A stretch of DNA of 64,000 nucleotides, taken from the NCBI GenBank assembly GCA_902763885.1, contig CACWTU010000002.1, positions 1-64,000 on the forward strand. Reading direction: 5' to 3'. This document shows, in pieces, positions 8,636-17,292 of the stretch. This stretch comes from an uncultured Bacteroidales bacterium (GTDB lineage Bacteria; Bacteroidota; Bacteroidia; Bacteroidales; Bacteroidaceae). The notes under the pieces are model-generated. The model was not told the origin of the DNA. It saw only the letters and a program-made list of their open reading frames with translations, and ran no database searches. The stretch's first letter is position 1; the number at the start of each line of letters is the position of its first letter. A program made the translations under genes and the position numbers.

Positions 8636-10012
8636 TTATTTGTGTAAAGTTTCTTCTATTAACTTGAGGAGCCTGTCAACGGCATTCTCCTCGGGGATAT
8701 TTTTCTCTATGCACTCCTTGCCGCGATATAGGCTTATCTTGCCGCGGCCTGCGCCTACGTAACCGAAATCTGCATCGGCCATCTCACCAGGACCGTTTAC
8801 GATACAGCCCATTATGGCTATTTTGACTCCTTTGAGGTGGGCTGTTGCGGCTTTTATGCGTGCAATTGTATCTTCAAGATTATAAAGTGTCCGTCCGCAG
8901 CCCGGACATGAAATGTATTCCGGTTTGCTGAAGCGGATGCGTGCTCCTTGCATTATGGCATCCTCAGCGGAGCGTATCTGTTCTGCCGGTATATTGGGGT
9001 CAGAGAGTTTCAGCTCTTTTGCCTTGCCGTCAATAAGCAATGCGCCTGCATCCATTGCGGCATGCAGTTGGAAATCCTCAAGCAGGCTGTCATTGTAGTC
9101 AAGGAAAAGAATTCCGTTCTCTATTCTGGCCGATGCACGTACCTCTGCACTGGTTTCCGCATAGTCAACCAGTTTGCGGGCCACAGGGATTTCACGTTCA
9201 GGTGCCTCAGACAGTGACACACGTATGGTATCACCAATGCCCTCGGCCAGCAGCGCGCCTATGCCTATGGCACTCTTGATGCGTCCGTCCTCGCCCTCGC
9301 CGGCCTCGGTTACTCCAAGGTGTATGGGGAACGCCATGCCCTCACGCTCCATCTCCTTAACCAGCAGGCGTACGGTCTCAATCATGACCACGGTGTTACT
9401 GGCCTTGATGGATATGACCACGTTCATGAACTCCTGCTCCACGCATATGCGCAGGAACTCCATGCAGCTCTCCACCATTCCGGCCGGAGTGTTGCCATAG
9501 CGGCTCATGATACGGTCTGAGAGTGAGCCGTGGTTAACCCCTATGCGTATGGCGGTGCCGTGCTCACGGCATATATTCAGGAACGGGATGAAACGGTCAC
9601 GTATGCGCTGTATCTCCTGGGCATATTCATCATCGGTATATTCCAGATGCCTGAATGTGCGAGCGGGATCCACGTAGTTACCCGGGTTGATGCGTACCTT
9701 CTCCACATATCGGGCGGCCACATCGGCCACGGCGGGGTTGAAGTGGACATCGGCCACCAACGGGGTGTTGTAGCCACGTGCAGTCAAGCCCTCACGTATA
9801 AGGCGCATGTTCTCAGCCTCACGTGTGCCCTGGGTAGTCATACGTACCAACTCGCCGCCTGCCTCAATGATACGGATGGCCTGCTCAATGCAGCCTTGGG
9901 TATCCATGGTGGCGGTGGTGGTCATGGACTGGAGGCGAATAGGGTTGCTGCCGCCTATTGCGGTATTGCCTACCTGAACGCTTATAGTTTTCCTGCGGTT
10001 ATATACGGCCAT
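8636..10012 (-). CDS. ispG: IspG (GcpE), MEP-pathway Fe-S enzyme, with a short insert domain
   Basis: A 458-residue 4-hydroxy-3-methylbut-2-enyl diphosphate synthase, the penultimate enzyme of the MEP isoprenoid pathway. The TIM barrel covers about residues 1-285 ([25 protein letters not shown]). The [4Fe-4S] domain covers about 356-458, with Cys369 and Cys372 in SCPGCGR, Cys403 in [10 protein letters not shown] and Glu410. Between them is an insert of only about 70 residues. The signature residues resemble the three-domain plant/Bacteroidetes type, which I recall as roughly 600 residues, yet this protein is nearer the two-domain E. coli form (372). All catalytic residues are kept, so it should be active. 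It is separated from purE by 2 nt and from cysS by 1 nt. Confidence 0.95.
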   Translation of the reverse strand: MAVYNRRKTISVQVGNTAIGGSNPIRLQSMTTTATMDTQGCIEQAIRIIEAGGELVRMTTQGTREAENMRLIREGLTARGYNTPLVADVHFNPAVADVAARYVEKVRINPGNYVDPARTFRHLEYTDDEYAQEIQRIRDRFIPFLNICREHGTAIRIGVNHGSLSDRIMSRYGNTPAGMVESCMEFLRICVEQEFMNVVISIKASNTVVMIETVRLLVKEMEREGMAFPIHLGVTEAGEGEDGRIKSAIGIGALLAEGIGDTIRVSLSEAPEREIPVARKLVDYAETSAEVRASARIENGILFLDYNDSLLEDFQLHAAMDAGALLIDGKAKELKLSDPNIPAEQIRSAEDAIMQGARIRFSKPEYISCPGCGRTLYNLEDTIARIKAATAHLKGVKIAIMGCIVNGPGEMADADFGYVGAGRGKISLYRGKECIEKNIPEENAVDRLLKLIEETLHK

Positions 10013-10014
10013 TA

Positions 10015-10521
10015 TCAGTTGGTCTTGTAGTTGTATTTTACCTGACTCAGCTCAGCGTTGGCCTTCTCAATCTTCTCCTTGAGGCCCTCTTTGTGGGCAG
10101 CCAGACGTGCAGCCAGGTCGCTGTCTGCAACTGCCAGAATCTGGGCGGCCAGGATGGCGGCGTTCTGGGCGCCGTTCACACCAACGGTGGCTACAGGTAT
10201 TCCGGGGGGCATCTGTATGATTGAGAGCATGGCGTCCAGGCCGTCAAGCATACCCTTGATGGGTACACCTATTACAGGAACGCAGGTGTTTGCGGCAATT
10301 ACGCCGGGCAGAGCTGCTGCCATGCCTGCTGCTGCTATGATAACTTTGATGCCGCGTGCCTGTGCGCCTTTGGCAAACTCCTCAACGGCCGCAGGTGTGC
10401 GGTGAGCGGACAGGGCGTTCATCTCAAACGGAACCTGGATGCTGTCCAGGAAGACAGCGGCCTTTTCCATAACGGGCAGATCAGATGTACTGCCCATGAT
10501 AATGCTTACTACAGCTTTCAT
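10015..10521 (-). CDS. purE: N5-carboxyaminoimidazole ribonucleotide mutase
   Basis: A 168-residue class I PurE, which moves the carboxyl group from N5-CAIR to give CAIR in purine synthesis. The start shows GSTSDLPVMEKA, followed by SAHRTP with the catalytic His, then AAAGMAAALPGVIA and GVPIKGMLDGLDAMLSIIQMPPGIPVATV. This is the standard core that assembles into an octamer. Length is normal. It precedes ispG by 2 nt, and a 124-nt gap separates it from rpoN upstream. Confidence 0.97.
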   Translation of the reverse strand: MKAVVSIIMGSTSDLPVMEKAAVFLDSIQVPFEMNALSAHRTPAAVEEFAKGAQARGIKVIIAAAGMAAALPGVIAANTCVPVIGVPIKGMLDGLDAMLSIIQMPPGIPVATVGVNGAQNAAILAAQILAVADSDLAARLAAHKEGLKEKIEKANAELSQVKYNYKTN

Positions 10522-10645
10522 ATCTTGTTTATTTAATTTTCAATTATGTCACTTCGTTCCATGATTCTTGTCGCGACTCGGGATAGAAAGTGAACTTTCT
10601 CTCCTCTCACTGCTCCAAGAATTTTCAATTTTCAATTCTCAATTG
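10522..10645. repeat. Gap between rpoN and purE with AATTGAAAATT repeats and a small palindrome
   Basis: This 124-nt stretch has no gene. The sequence ATTTTCAATT recurs next to the rpoN stop (10621-10630, with an overlapping copy running to about 10636 and a diverged one after it) and again before purE (10536-10545). A 16-nt palindrome AGAAAGT-GA-ACTTTCT lies at 10585-10600. The same ATTTTCAATT word occurs before iorA, at about 1608-1617. I see no clear promoter or terminator. Confidence 0.5.
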
Positions 10646-12106
10646 TTAATTCTTCCTCATTCTTGCTACCGGAATCCCAATCTGTTCGCGGTACTTGGCT
10701 ACAGTGCGTCTGGCAACCTTGTAGCCGCGCTCAGCCAGCATATCGGCCAGTTGCTCATCGGTGAGCGGGTTGTTGTGATCCTCGGCATCGGTTACCTCAC
10801 GCAGTATGCGGTGTATCTCCTTTACTGATACCTCCTCACCGCTCTTGGTCTTGACACCATCGGTAAAGAATGCCTTGAGCGGGAAGGTGCCGAAGCTGGT
10901 CTGTACATACTTGCCGCTTGTCACCCTTGATATGGTTGATATATCATATCCAGTCTTCTCAGCCACGTCCTTAAGGATCATTGGCTTGAGCAGAGTCTCA
11001 TCACCCTCCGTAAAGAAGGGGCGCTGCAGGTCTATGATGGCCTGCATGGTGCGGGTCATGGTCTGCTCACGCTGCTTGAGTGCCTGAATAAACCCCTTGG
11101 CTGAGTCAAGTTTGTTCTTGATATAGACGGCGGCGTCACGCTGACTTGAGGAACCGTTTTTTATCTGGTTATCCAGCATATCAGAGTATTCACGACTCAC
11201 ATGCAGCTGCGGAATGTTGCTGTTGTTCAATGTGAAATGAATCTCACCGTCATAATTGTCAAGCAGGAAATCAGGTACTATATGCTGGCGGCTGTGCCCG
11301 ACGGTCTCGCCTAATGAGCTGCCCGGACGGGGATTGAGCTTGACCAGTTCCGCAATCACGGCATCCGTCTCTGTCTTGTCAAGACCCAGCCGGGCCGATA
11401 TCTTGTCCCAACGCTTGTGGGTAAACTCATCAAACATGGTGGAGATTATCTTCTCCTGCAACTGCTTGGAGGGCGAATCCTCCTTACGGCGTATCTGTAT
11501 GAGCAGACACTCCTGCAGACTGCGTGCTCCTATGCCGGCGGGATCAAACTCCTGTATCACCTTAAGCACCTGCTCTATCTCATCAGTGGATGCATCCAGG
11601 TCATGATAGAAGGCCAGGTCATCAGATATGGCCTGGACATCCTTGTCCAAAAGACCGTCATTGTCTATGGAGCCTATGATGTAGAGCGCAATCTTCATCT
11701 GGCGCTCCGTGAGATCCTGCTCACGCAGCTGCTCATACAGCACATCATAGAATGAACGGGTATCTGCCAGCGGGATATCGGCTACAGCCCCTGTTCCGCC
11801 TCTCTCAGAGGGGTCATACCAGTCATCATCTTCATCATTCCAGTCATCACGGTCAGGGCTTTCATTGAATCCCTCATCTTCAAACTGGTCATTCTCATCG
11901 GTGTTGTTGTCATCAGATTCCTTTTCAGGCATATCTGACGGGGTATCATCAAGGGCCGGGTTGTCACTCAGTTCAGTACGCACATGCTCCTCAAGCTCAA
12001 GCGTTGTGAGCGACAGGATCCTGGCTTCCAGCACCTGTTGTGGTGAAAGCGTCTGAATCTGCGTCTGCGTCTGGACCTGGGTCTGTATGTTGCTTAATCC
12101 GGCCAT
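10646..12106 (-). CDS. rpoN: RNA polymerase sigma-54 factor
   Basis: A 486-residue sigma-54. The Gln-rich N-terminal activator-interacting region is visible (QTQVQTQTQIQTLSPQQVLEARIL), followed by a strongly acidic region at about residues 50-105 (runs of D/E with DDWNDEDDDWYDP). The core-binding and DNA-binding parts follow, with the HTH around KDVAEKTGYDISTISRVTSGKY. The RpoN box ARRTVAKYRE is at 465-474, which settles the identity. It follows the nucleoside-kinase-like gene by 9 nt. No enhancer-binding activator is in the window, so its targets cannot be read here. Confidence 0.97.
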   Translation of the reverse strand: MAGLSNIQTQVQTQTQIQTLSPQQVLEARILSLTTLELEEHVRTELSDNPALDDTPSDMPEKESDDNNTDENDQFEDEGFNESPDRDDWNDEDDDWYDPSERGGTGAVADIPLADTRSFYDVLYEQLREQDLTERQMKIALYIIGSIDNDGLLDKDVQAISDDLAFYHDLDASTDEIEQVLKVIQEFDPAGIGARSLQECLLIQIRRKEDSPSKQLQEKIISTMFDEFTHKRWDKISARLGLDKTETDAVIAELVKLNPRPGSSLGETVGHSRQHIVPDFLLDNYDGEIHFTLNNSNIPQLHVSREYSDMLDNQIKNGSSSQRDAAVYIKNKLDSAKGFIQALKQREQTMTRTMQAIIDLQRPFFTEGDETLLKPMILKDVAEKTGYDISTISRVTSGKYVQTSFGTFPLKAFFTDGVKTKSGEEVSVKEIHRILREVTDAEDHNNPLTDEQLADMLAERGYKVARRTVAKYREQIGIPVARMRKN

Positions 12107-12115
12107 TCTGGATAT

Positions 12116-13780
12116 TTAATAGTGGAAACTGCTGCCTCCTATGAATTCGCGTACCAGTGATGTGGGTGGCAGGTTCTGGCTGGGGATGGTCTTGAACAGC
12201 TTCAGGAAATCCTTGAGCTGGCATGCCTTGGCATATTCGGGGCAGTTCTCGGGAACCTCATCAAGAAGCGGTGCTACCATATCCTTTATGACGGCTATCT
12301 CAAAAATCATGGCCGAGTTGAACATGGCATCGGCATTCTCCTGATAGGGGAATATCCATTTCTCCTCACCTGCACGTACCGATGCCCATCGCCCAATGGT
12401 ATCCTGCGCGGAATAACTGCGGTACTTATGGTCACGTGTGATTCGGCGCAACAGGCGGTTATCAGTAGTGGGTATATAGTTATGCTGATCTATGCGGATG
12501 CATGTCAGGGCCGATACGTATATAAGGAAACGACTATCGGCCGGAATATCGGGCATCAGGTCCGGATTAAGGGCGTGGATACCTTCAATGAGCAGTATGT
12601 CATTGTCGCCAAGGGTCATTTCCGGATCAGTGAACTCACGTATGCCACCCTTCTTGAAATTGAATCTGGGTGGCTGAATGCTCTTGCCGGCAAGCAGGTC
12701 CTTGAGCTGCTGGTTAAAGAACGGCAGGTCAATGGCGTAGAGTGACTCAAAGTCATGCTCTCCGTTCTCATCCAGCGGTGTGTGGTCACGGTCCAGGAAA
12801 TAGTCATCAAGTGAAAGCACCTTTGGAGTGAGACCGTGAGCCATCAGCTGTACCATGAGACGCTTGCTGAACGTGGTCTTGCCCGATGAAGACGGACCTG
12901 ACACCATAATCAGCTTGAGTCCCTTACCCTCATTCCGGCGGGCCACAATCTGGTCGGCAATGTGTACTATCTTCTGTGACTGCAGCGCCTCGGCTACGTT
13001 GATAATCATATTGGTTTCACCTTTGGAGATGGCTCTGTTGAGTTTTCCAAGTGTTGAGAAACCAAGGATACGCATCCAGTCATGGTGTTCCTTGAATATC
13101 TCGAACATCTTGTCCTGACGGATGAGCGGCTCCAGCTGGTTAGGATCTTTTTTGCTCGGAAGGCGTACAAGTACGCCACTGCCCATCGGTTCCAGACCGA
13201 ACACCTTAAGGCTTCCGGTATTGGGCGGAAGTATTCCGAAATACCAGTCGGGAAGATCCTCCAGGGTATAGTAACTGGTGTATAATGATCCTATGCTGCG
13301 CAAAAGGCGTACATTGTCTTTCCTGCCTGCACGCTCCATTATGTCGGCTACATCGGCGGTATGGGCGGTGTGCCTTACGAACGGAATGTTTCGGCCAATG
13401 ATGCTCCCCATGCGTTCGCTTATGCCGGTGACATCCTCATCGGTCAGTTCGCGGCCTATCTCCACAGGGCAATAGACGCCCTTGGATATTGCGTTTGAAA
13501 CTCTGATACGGCTTACGGGATAGAGCTCTGATACGGCCTTGTAGAGAACAAACACGAGTCCGAGCAGGTATGAACGTGCTCCTATGCTTGTGGTTGCGTC
13601 AAGGAACTCCACATCGCAGTCTTCATAAACTTGGGAATCCATGCTCATAATCCTGCCATTGGCACATACGCACATGGGATCGCCTTTGAGCGAAATCTCA
13701 AGGGTACTGAATATTTCGGTAAAGGAAACCCCGGGATTGAAAGACTCCGTCCTCTTGTTATTGATGCAGTAAATTTTCAT
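12116..13780 (-). CDS. Uridine-kinase-like P-loop protein with N-terminal TGS/threonyl-tRNA-synthetase-like region
   Basis: A 554-residue protein in two parts. Residues 1-60 look like a TGS-type domain and about 60-240 resemble the second additional domain of ThrRS (AHTADVADIM, LYTSYYTLEDLPDWYFG). Residues 285-510 are a phosphoribulokinase/uridine kinase fold with the Walker A GPSSSGKTT at 295-303, then SLDDYFLDRDHTPLDENG and LIEGIHALNP. This architecture is common in Bacteroidetes and Firmicutes, and annotated as nucleoside kinase; its true substrate is not established by sequence. It heads the run towards rpoN and has a -7 box (13807-13814) upstream. Confidence 0.9.
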   Translation of the reverse strand: MKIYCINNKRTESFNPGVSFTEIFSTLEISLKGDPMCVCANGRIMSMDSQVYEDCDVEFLDATTSIGARSYLLGLVFVLYKAVSELYPVSRIRVSNAISKGVYCPVEIGRELTDEDVTGISERMGSIIGRNIPFVRHTAHTADVADIMERAGRKDNVRLLRSIGSLYTSYYTLEDLPDWYFGILPPNTGSLKVFGLEPMGSGVLVRLPSKKDPNQLEPLIRQDKMFEIFKEHHDWMRILGFSTLGKLNRAISKGETNMIINVAEALQSQKIVHIADQIVARRNEGKGLKLIMVSGPSSSGKTTFSKRLMVQLMAHGLTPKVLSLDDYFLDRDHTPLDENGEHDFESLYAIDLPFFNQQLKDLLAGKSIQPPRFNFKKGGIREFTDPEMTLGDNDILLIEGIHALNPDLMPDIPADSRFLIYVSALTCIRIDQHNYIPTTDNRLLRRITRDHKYRSYSAQDTIGRWASVRAGEEKWIFPYQENADAMFNSAMIFEIAVIKDMVAPLLDEVPENCPEYAKACQLKDFLKLFKTIPSQNLPPTSLVREFIGGSSFHY

Positions 13781-13806
13781 ATACGAGAGTGTTCAGTTTG
13801 AAATCT

Positions 13807-13814
13807 CAAAGTTA
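13807..13814 (-). promoter_or_regulatory. -7 box upstream of the kinase-rpoN run
   Basis: TAACTTTG on the minus strand matches the Bacteroidetes -7 consensus fully and lies about 27 nt before the start codon at 13780. I do not see a clear TTG at the -33 distance. Confidence 0.5.
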
Positions 13815-13923
13815 CTGCATTTTTTCGTTATAGGAGACTTCCTGGCTGAGAAAAATGGACTGGAACAGGCGGTAAAATATGATTGATTGAAAGGGAGATG
13901 TAACAATCTTGAAAAAAATGCAC

Positions 13924-13931
13924 TATATTCG
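13924..13931 (+). promoter_or_regulatory. Probable -7 box of the FKBP gene
   Basis: TATATTCG differs from TAnnTTTG at one position and lies 43 nt before the start codon at 13975. No convincing -33 element is visible. Confidence 0.4.
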
Positions 13932-13974
13932 CACAAAATTTCTGAAAACAGGTATTTAACAAATAAAAAGTGAA

Positions 13975-14820
13975 ATGAAAAAACTTAGTGTTTTGATGGC
14001 CGTTATGGCCGTTGCAGTTCTCGCATCCTGCGGCAGTGCCGGTACAGGTAGCGTAAAGATGAAAGATGTCAAGGACACAATCTCTTACTCAATAGGTATG
14101 GGCCGCGCTGTCCGTGTTTACAAGGAGCAGCTTCCTTATGATATTGTTGATTCTACTACTATGAAGTCATTCGTGAAGGGTTTCATGGATGCAGCTGCTG
14201 ATCCTGAGGACAAGGCTAAACTGGCATACGCTATCGGTTTTGAGATGGGCGCAGAGGAGATGTCACGTGCATTCAATGGCCTTTCAACCCAGTTGTTCGG
14301 TGAAGGTGAGACACTCAACAAGGAGGTGTATCTGAGTGGTATGAGTGACGGTTTGCTTGAGAACTGGAAGATTATGGGCTTTGAGGAGGCTGATGAGACC
14401 GCTAACCGTCTCTATGAGGCTCTGAGTCAGCAGCAGTATGAGAAATATCGTCAGGAGAATGCCGCATTCCTGGAGAAGACGGCCAAAGAGGAGGATGTCG
14501 TAAAGACAGCCAGCGGACTTCTGTATAAAGTTGTCAAGCTTGGTAACGGTGGTCCCAAACCTACTGCAACCAGTGAGGTTGAGGTTCGTTATCGTGGAGA
14601 ACTTATTGACGGTACACTGTTTGATGAGTCAACAACTCCGGTTACACTTAGCCTTGATGGTGTAATCAAAGGTTGGACTGAGGGCTTGCAGCTTATGAGC
14701 GTAGGTGACAAGTTCAAGTTCTTCATCCCTTACGATCTTGCATATGGTGAGCGCGGATACAATACTATCAAGCCCTATGCTACACTTATATTTGATGTAG
14801 AGCTTGTGAGCATCAAGTAA
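13975..14820 (+). CDS. FKBP-type peptidyl-prolyl cis-trans isomerase lipoprotein
   Basis: A 281-residue periplasmic or outer-membrane-anchored folding factor. The signal MKKLSVLMAVMAVAVLASCGS gives a lipidated Cys at residue 19. Residues 30-165 form the helical FKBP N-terminal dimerisation domain (repeated GFxMGAEEMSRAF and LSGMSDGLLENW patterns). Residues 185-281 are the FKBP catalytic domain: SEVEVRYRGELIDGTLFDES, GVIKGWTEGLQLMSVGDKF and the C-terminal IPYDLAYGERG. Domain order and length match FkpA/Mip-type enzymes. It is monocistronic, with its own terminator at 14844-14876. Confidence 0.95.
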   Translation: MKKLSVLMAVMAVAVLASCGSAGTGSVKMKDVKDTISYSIGMGRAVRVYKEQLPYDIVDSTTMKSFVKGFMDAAADPEDKAKLAYAIGFEMGAEEMSRAFNGLSTQLFGEGETLNKEVYLSGMSDGLLENWKIMGFEEADETANRLYEALSQQQYEKYRQENAAFLEKTAKEEDVVKTASGLLYKVVKLGNGGPKPTATSEVEVRYRGELIDGTLFDESTTPVTLSLDGVIKGWTEGLQLMSVGDKFKFFIPYDLAYGERGYNTIKPYATLIFDVELVSIK

Positions 14821-14843
14821 TTGACAACCCGATATTACATAGT

Positions 14844-14876
14844 GAGGGAGCGGTTATGGCCGTTCCCTCTCTTTTT
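14844..14876 (+). terminator. Intrinsic terminator of the FKBP gene
   Basis: A 10-bp stem (14844-14853 with 14860-14869, one G-T pair) with the loop TTATGG, followed by TCTTTTT. It lies 23 nt after the FKBP stop codon. Confidence 0.85.
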
Positions 14877-14919
14877 GTCATTTTGTAAGTAAAAAAGTTC
14901 AACGTAATATTATTGTTCC

Positions 14920-14927
14920 TATATTTG
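14920..14927 (+). promoter_or_regulatory. -7 box of the Lrp/AsnC regulator gene
   Basis: TATATTTG is a perfect -7 box. Transcription would begin at about 14934, which leaves no room for a TTG start at 14938 and supports the ATG at 14968. Confidence 0.6.
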
Positions 14928-14967
14928 ATGGAAAATATTGACAATAATAAAAACAGAAGCTTACAAT

Positions 14968-15453
14968 ATGAACGCAAAAAAGACTGTTTCCAGTTCAGAA
15001 AGGATGGATTCTCTTGACCGTAAGATTCTGGGCATAATATCCCAGAATGCCCGTATCCCGTTCCGTGATGTTGCACTTCAGTGCGGCGTGTCACGTGCTG
15101 CCATCCATCAGCGCGTGCAGCGTATGTTTGATGATGGTATCATAACAGGATCAGGTTATCATGTGAATCCGCGGAGTATAGGTTACAATACATGTACATA
15201 CGTGGGCCTTACACTTGAGAAGGGTTCCATGTACCGTGAGGTTGTAGCTGCCCTGGACCAGATTCCTGAAGTGGTGGAGAGCCATTTTACCACCGGCCGT
15301 TATACCATGATGATAAAGCTGTATGCCCGTGACAATTCCCATCTGATGGAGCTTATCAACGGCAATATCCAGGAGATTAAGGGCGTTACCGCTACGGAGA
15401 CTCTTATCTCTCTTGACGAGAGTATTAAGAAAGAGATACCTATAACAGAATAA
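14968..15453 (+). CDS. Lrp/AsnC-family transcriptional regulator
   Basis: A 161-residue DNA-binding regulator of amino acid metabolism. The N-terminal winged HTH occupies about residues 12-65 (LDRKILGIISQNARIPFRDVA then CGVSRAAIHQRVQRM). The C-terminal RAM/ACT-like ligand domain is at about 75-155 (TTGRYTMMIKLYARDNSHLMELI). I chose ATG 14968 over an in-frame TTG 30 nt earlier because of the promoter at 14920-14927. The peptidase fusion follows 21 nt after its stop and is probably in the same transcript, so it may be one target. The effector is unknown. Confidence 0.93.
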   Translation: MNAKKTVSSSERMDSLDRKILGIISQNARIPFRDVALQCGVSRAAIHQRVQRMFDDGIITGSGYHVNPRSIGYNTCTYVGLTLEKGSMYREVVAALDQIPEVVESHFTTGRYTMMIKLYARDNSHLMELINGNIQEIKGVTATETLISLDESIKKEIPITE

Positions 15454-15474
15454 GAATTTAAACAGATTCTAGGT

Positions 15475-17292
15475 ATGACCAAGGCTGAGCAGCTTGAATC
15501 CTTGCTTAAGAGTATGGATTCAGGTACGGATGTGTTGGGTTATAAAGCCCCTGTGATAGGTATAAGCGGAAATTTCAGGGAAGGAGACTGTACTCTTGCC
15601 CAAGGTTATTATATGTCTGTGCTTGAAGCAGGAGGCACACCTGTGGTAATTCCTTCATATGATAATGAGAAGGCACTTGTTTCAATACTTGATACACTTG
15701 ACGGATTAGTTCTGTCAGGTGGTGCCGATATTGATCCTGATTATCTTGGTGAAGAACCGCTGGACTGCATATCGGTAAACCCACGTCGTGATGCTCAGGA
15801 GTTGATGTTGGTGCGTCTTGCCGTGGAGCGTCAGATTCCTATACTGGGCATTTGTCGTGGAATACAGATGCTGACGGCGGCTCTTGGCGGTAAACTGTAT
15901 CAGGATATAAAGACTCAACACGGTAGGCCATGTATTGAGCACAGCCAGACCATAGCCCGTGGGCTCCCGTCACATGATGTAAAGATTGAGAAAGACTCTC
16001 TGCTCCATTCTTTGATGGGTACGGAGACTCTTGCCGTGAACTCATTCCATCACCAGGCTGTTAAAGAGGTACCGCAAGGATTCCGGGTTACCGCAATGTC
16101 TGAAGACGGTATTATTGAAGGGATGGAATCCACTACGTTCAGACCCATCTTAGGGGTACAGTGGCATCCGGAATGTTTCATTCTGGAGGCTGACCGTACA
16201 ATGATGCCTATTTTCAATTGGCTAACGGAGCAGGCTGCTCTGTTTAAGCGCGCCAAGGAACTGCATAGTAAGACCATTATACTGGATAGTCACTGTGACA
16301 GCCCTATGTTTTTTGATAAGGGGGCTCATTTCTATCAGAAGAATCCAGGTGTGGAGGTGGAGTATGAGTATGTGGGTGAACCTTCTCCTGACGGTAGCCC
16401 CACATTCCGTTACAACCCGTTGGTTGACCTGCACAAGATGACCGCAGGATGTCTGGATGCCAGTTTTATGGTGGCATATCTGCACCAGTATGAACGTGAT
16501 GCAGACTCACTGAAAACTGCTGTAGCCAAGGCTGACCGCCTGCTCAGTCTCATAGATGAGAGAATAGGGGAGTGTGCCGGATACGCTGCAATAGCTGCTA
16601 CACCTGATGAACTGTGGCAAAACAAGTTCAAGGGAATAAAATCTGTCGTAAAAGGGATAGAGAACGGTTATGCCGTTGGGCTTGACATTGACAATGTTGA
16701 CCGGTTCCGCAGTCGTGGTGTAGCTTATATGACACTGTGCCATAACGGCGATAATGATATATGTGATTCACACAAGGGTAATCATGAACATAACGGCCTG
16801 TCCGATTTTGGCCGTGAGGTAGTAGCCCGTATGAACAGTGTGGGTATGATGGTTGATCTGTCACATGCCTCAGAGAAGAGTTTCTGGGATGCATTGGAGT
16901 GCAGCACCAAGCCTATTATCTGTTCGCATTCATCAAGCCGTGCATTATGTGATCACACCCGTAACCTCACTGATGAACAGATGCGTGCACTTGCTTCAAG
17001 CGGAGGTGTGGCGCAGGTGTGTCTGTACAGCGGGTTCCTCAAGAAGGGAGGTAATGCCACAATTGATGATGCAGTACGTCATATCATGCATATGATAGAT
17101 GTGATGGGCGTTGATCATGTGGGTATAGGTTCTGATTTTGACGGCGGCGGCGGACTGCCGGGTCTTGAGGATGCCTCGTGGTTTGTAACGCTTACAGAGC
17201 GGCTTATGGCAGAGGGCTTGAGTGATGATGATTTGTCACTCGTTTGGGGACGCAACTTCCTCAGTGTCTGGAGTGCTAACATCGGAGTCTGA
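15475..17292 (+). CDS. Fusion of a class I glutamine amidotransferase-like peptidase (C26) and a membrane dipeptidase (M19)
   Basis: A 605-residue two-enzyme protein. Residues 25-250 are a C26/PuuD-type gamma-glutamyl hydrolase with Cys127 in GICRGIQML and the His231/Glu233 pair in QWHPE, a full triad. Residues 265-605 are an M19 (renal dipeptidase) domain with the metal motif DSHCD at 271-275, then DLSHASEKSFWD, CSHSSSRALCDH and GSDFDGG. No signal peptide is present, so it should be cytoplasmic. The pairing suggests stepwise breakdown of gamma-glutamyl peptides or similar small peptides; that is inference. Its last 57 nt overlap the end of the convergent Ig-like lipoprotein gene. Confidence 0.92.
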   Translation: MTKAEQLESLLKSMDSGTDVLGYKAPVIGISGNFREGDCTLAQGYYMSVLEAGGTPVVIPSYDNEKALVSILDTLDGLVLSGGADIDPDYLGEEPLDCISVNPRRDAQELMLVRLAVERQIPILGICRGIQMLTAALGGKLYQDIKTQHGRPCIEHSQTIARGLPSHDVKIEKDSLLHSLMGTETLAVNSFHHQAVKEVPQGFRVTAMSEDGIIEGMESTTFRPILGVQWHPECFILEADRTMMPIFNWLTEQAALFKRAKELHSKTIILDSHCDSPMFFDKGAHFYQKNPGVEVEYEYVGEPSPDGSPTFRYNPLVDLHKMTAGCLDASFMVAYLHQYERDADSLKTAVAKADRLLSLIDERIGECAGYAAIAATPDELWQNKFKGIKSVVKGIENGYAVGLDIDNVDRFRSRGVAYMTLCHNGDNDICDSHKGNHEHNGLSDFGREVVARMNSVGMMVDLSHASEKSFWDALECSTKPIICSHSSSRALCDHTRNLTDEQMRALASSGGVAQVCLYSGFLKKGGNATIDDAVRHIMHMIDVMGVDHVGIGSDFDGGGGLPGLEDASWFVTLTERLMAEGLSDDDLSLVWGRNFLSVWSANIGV

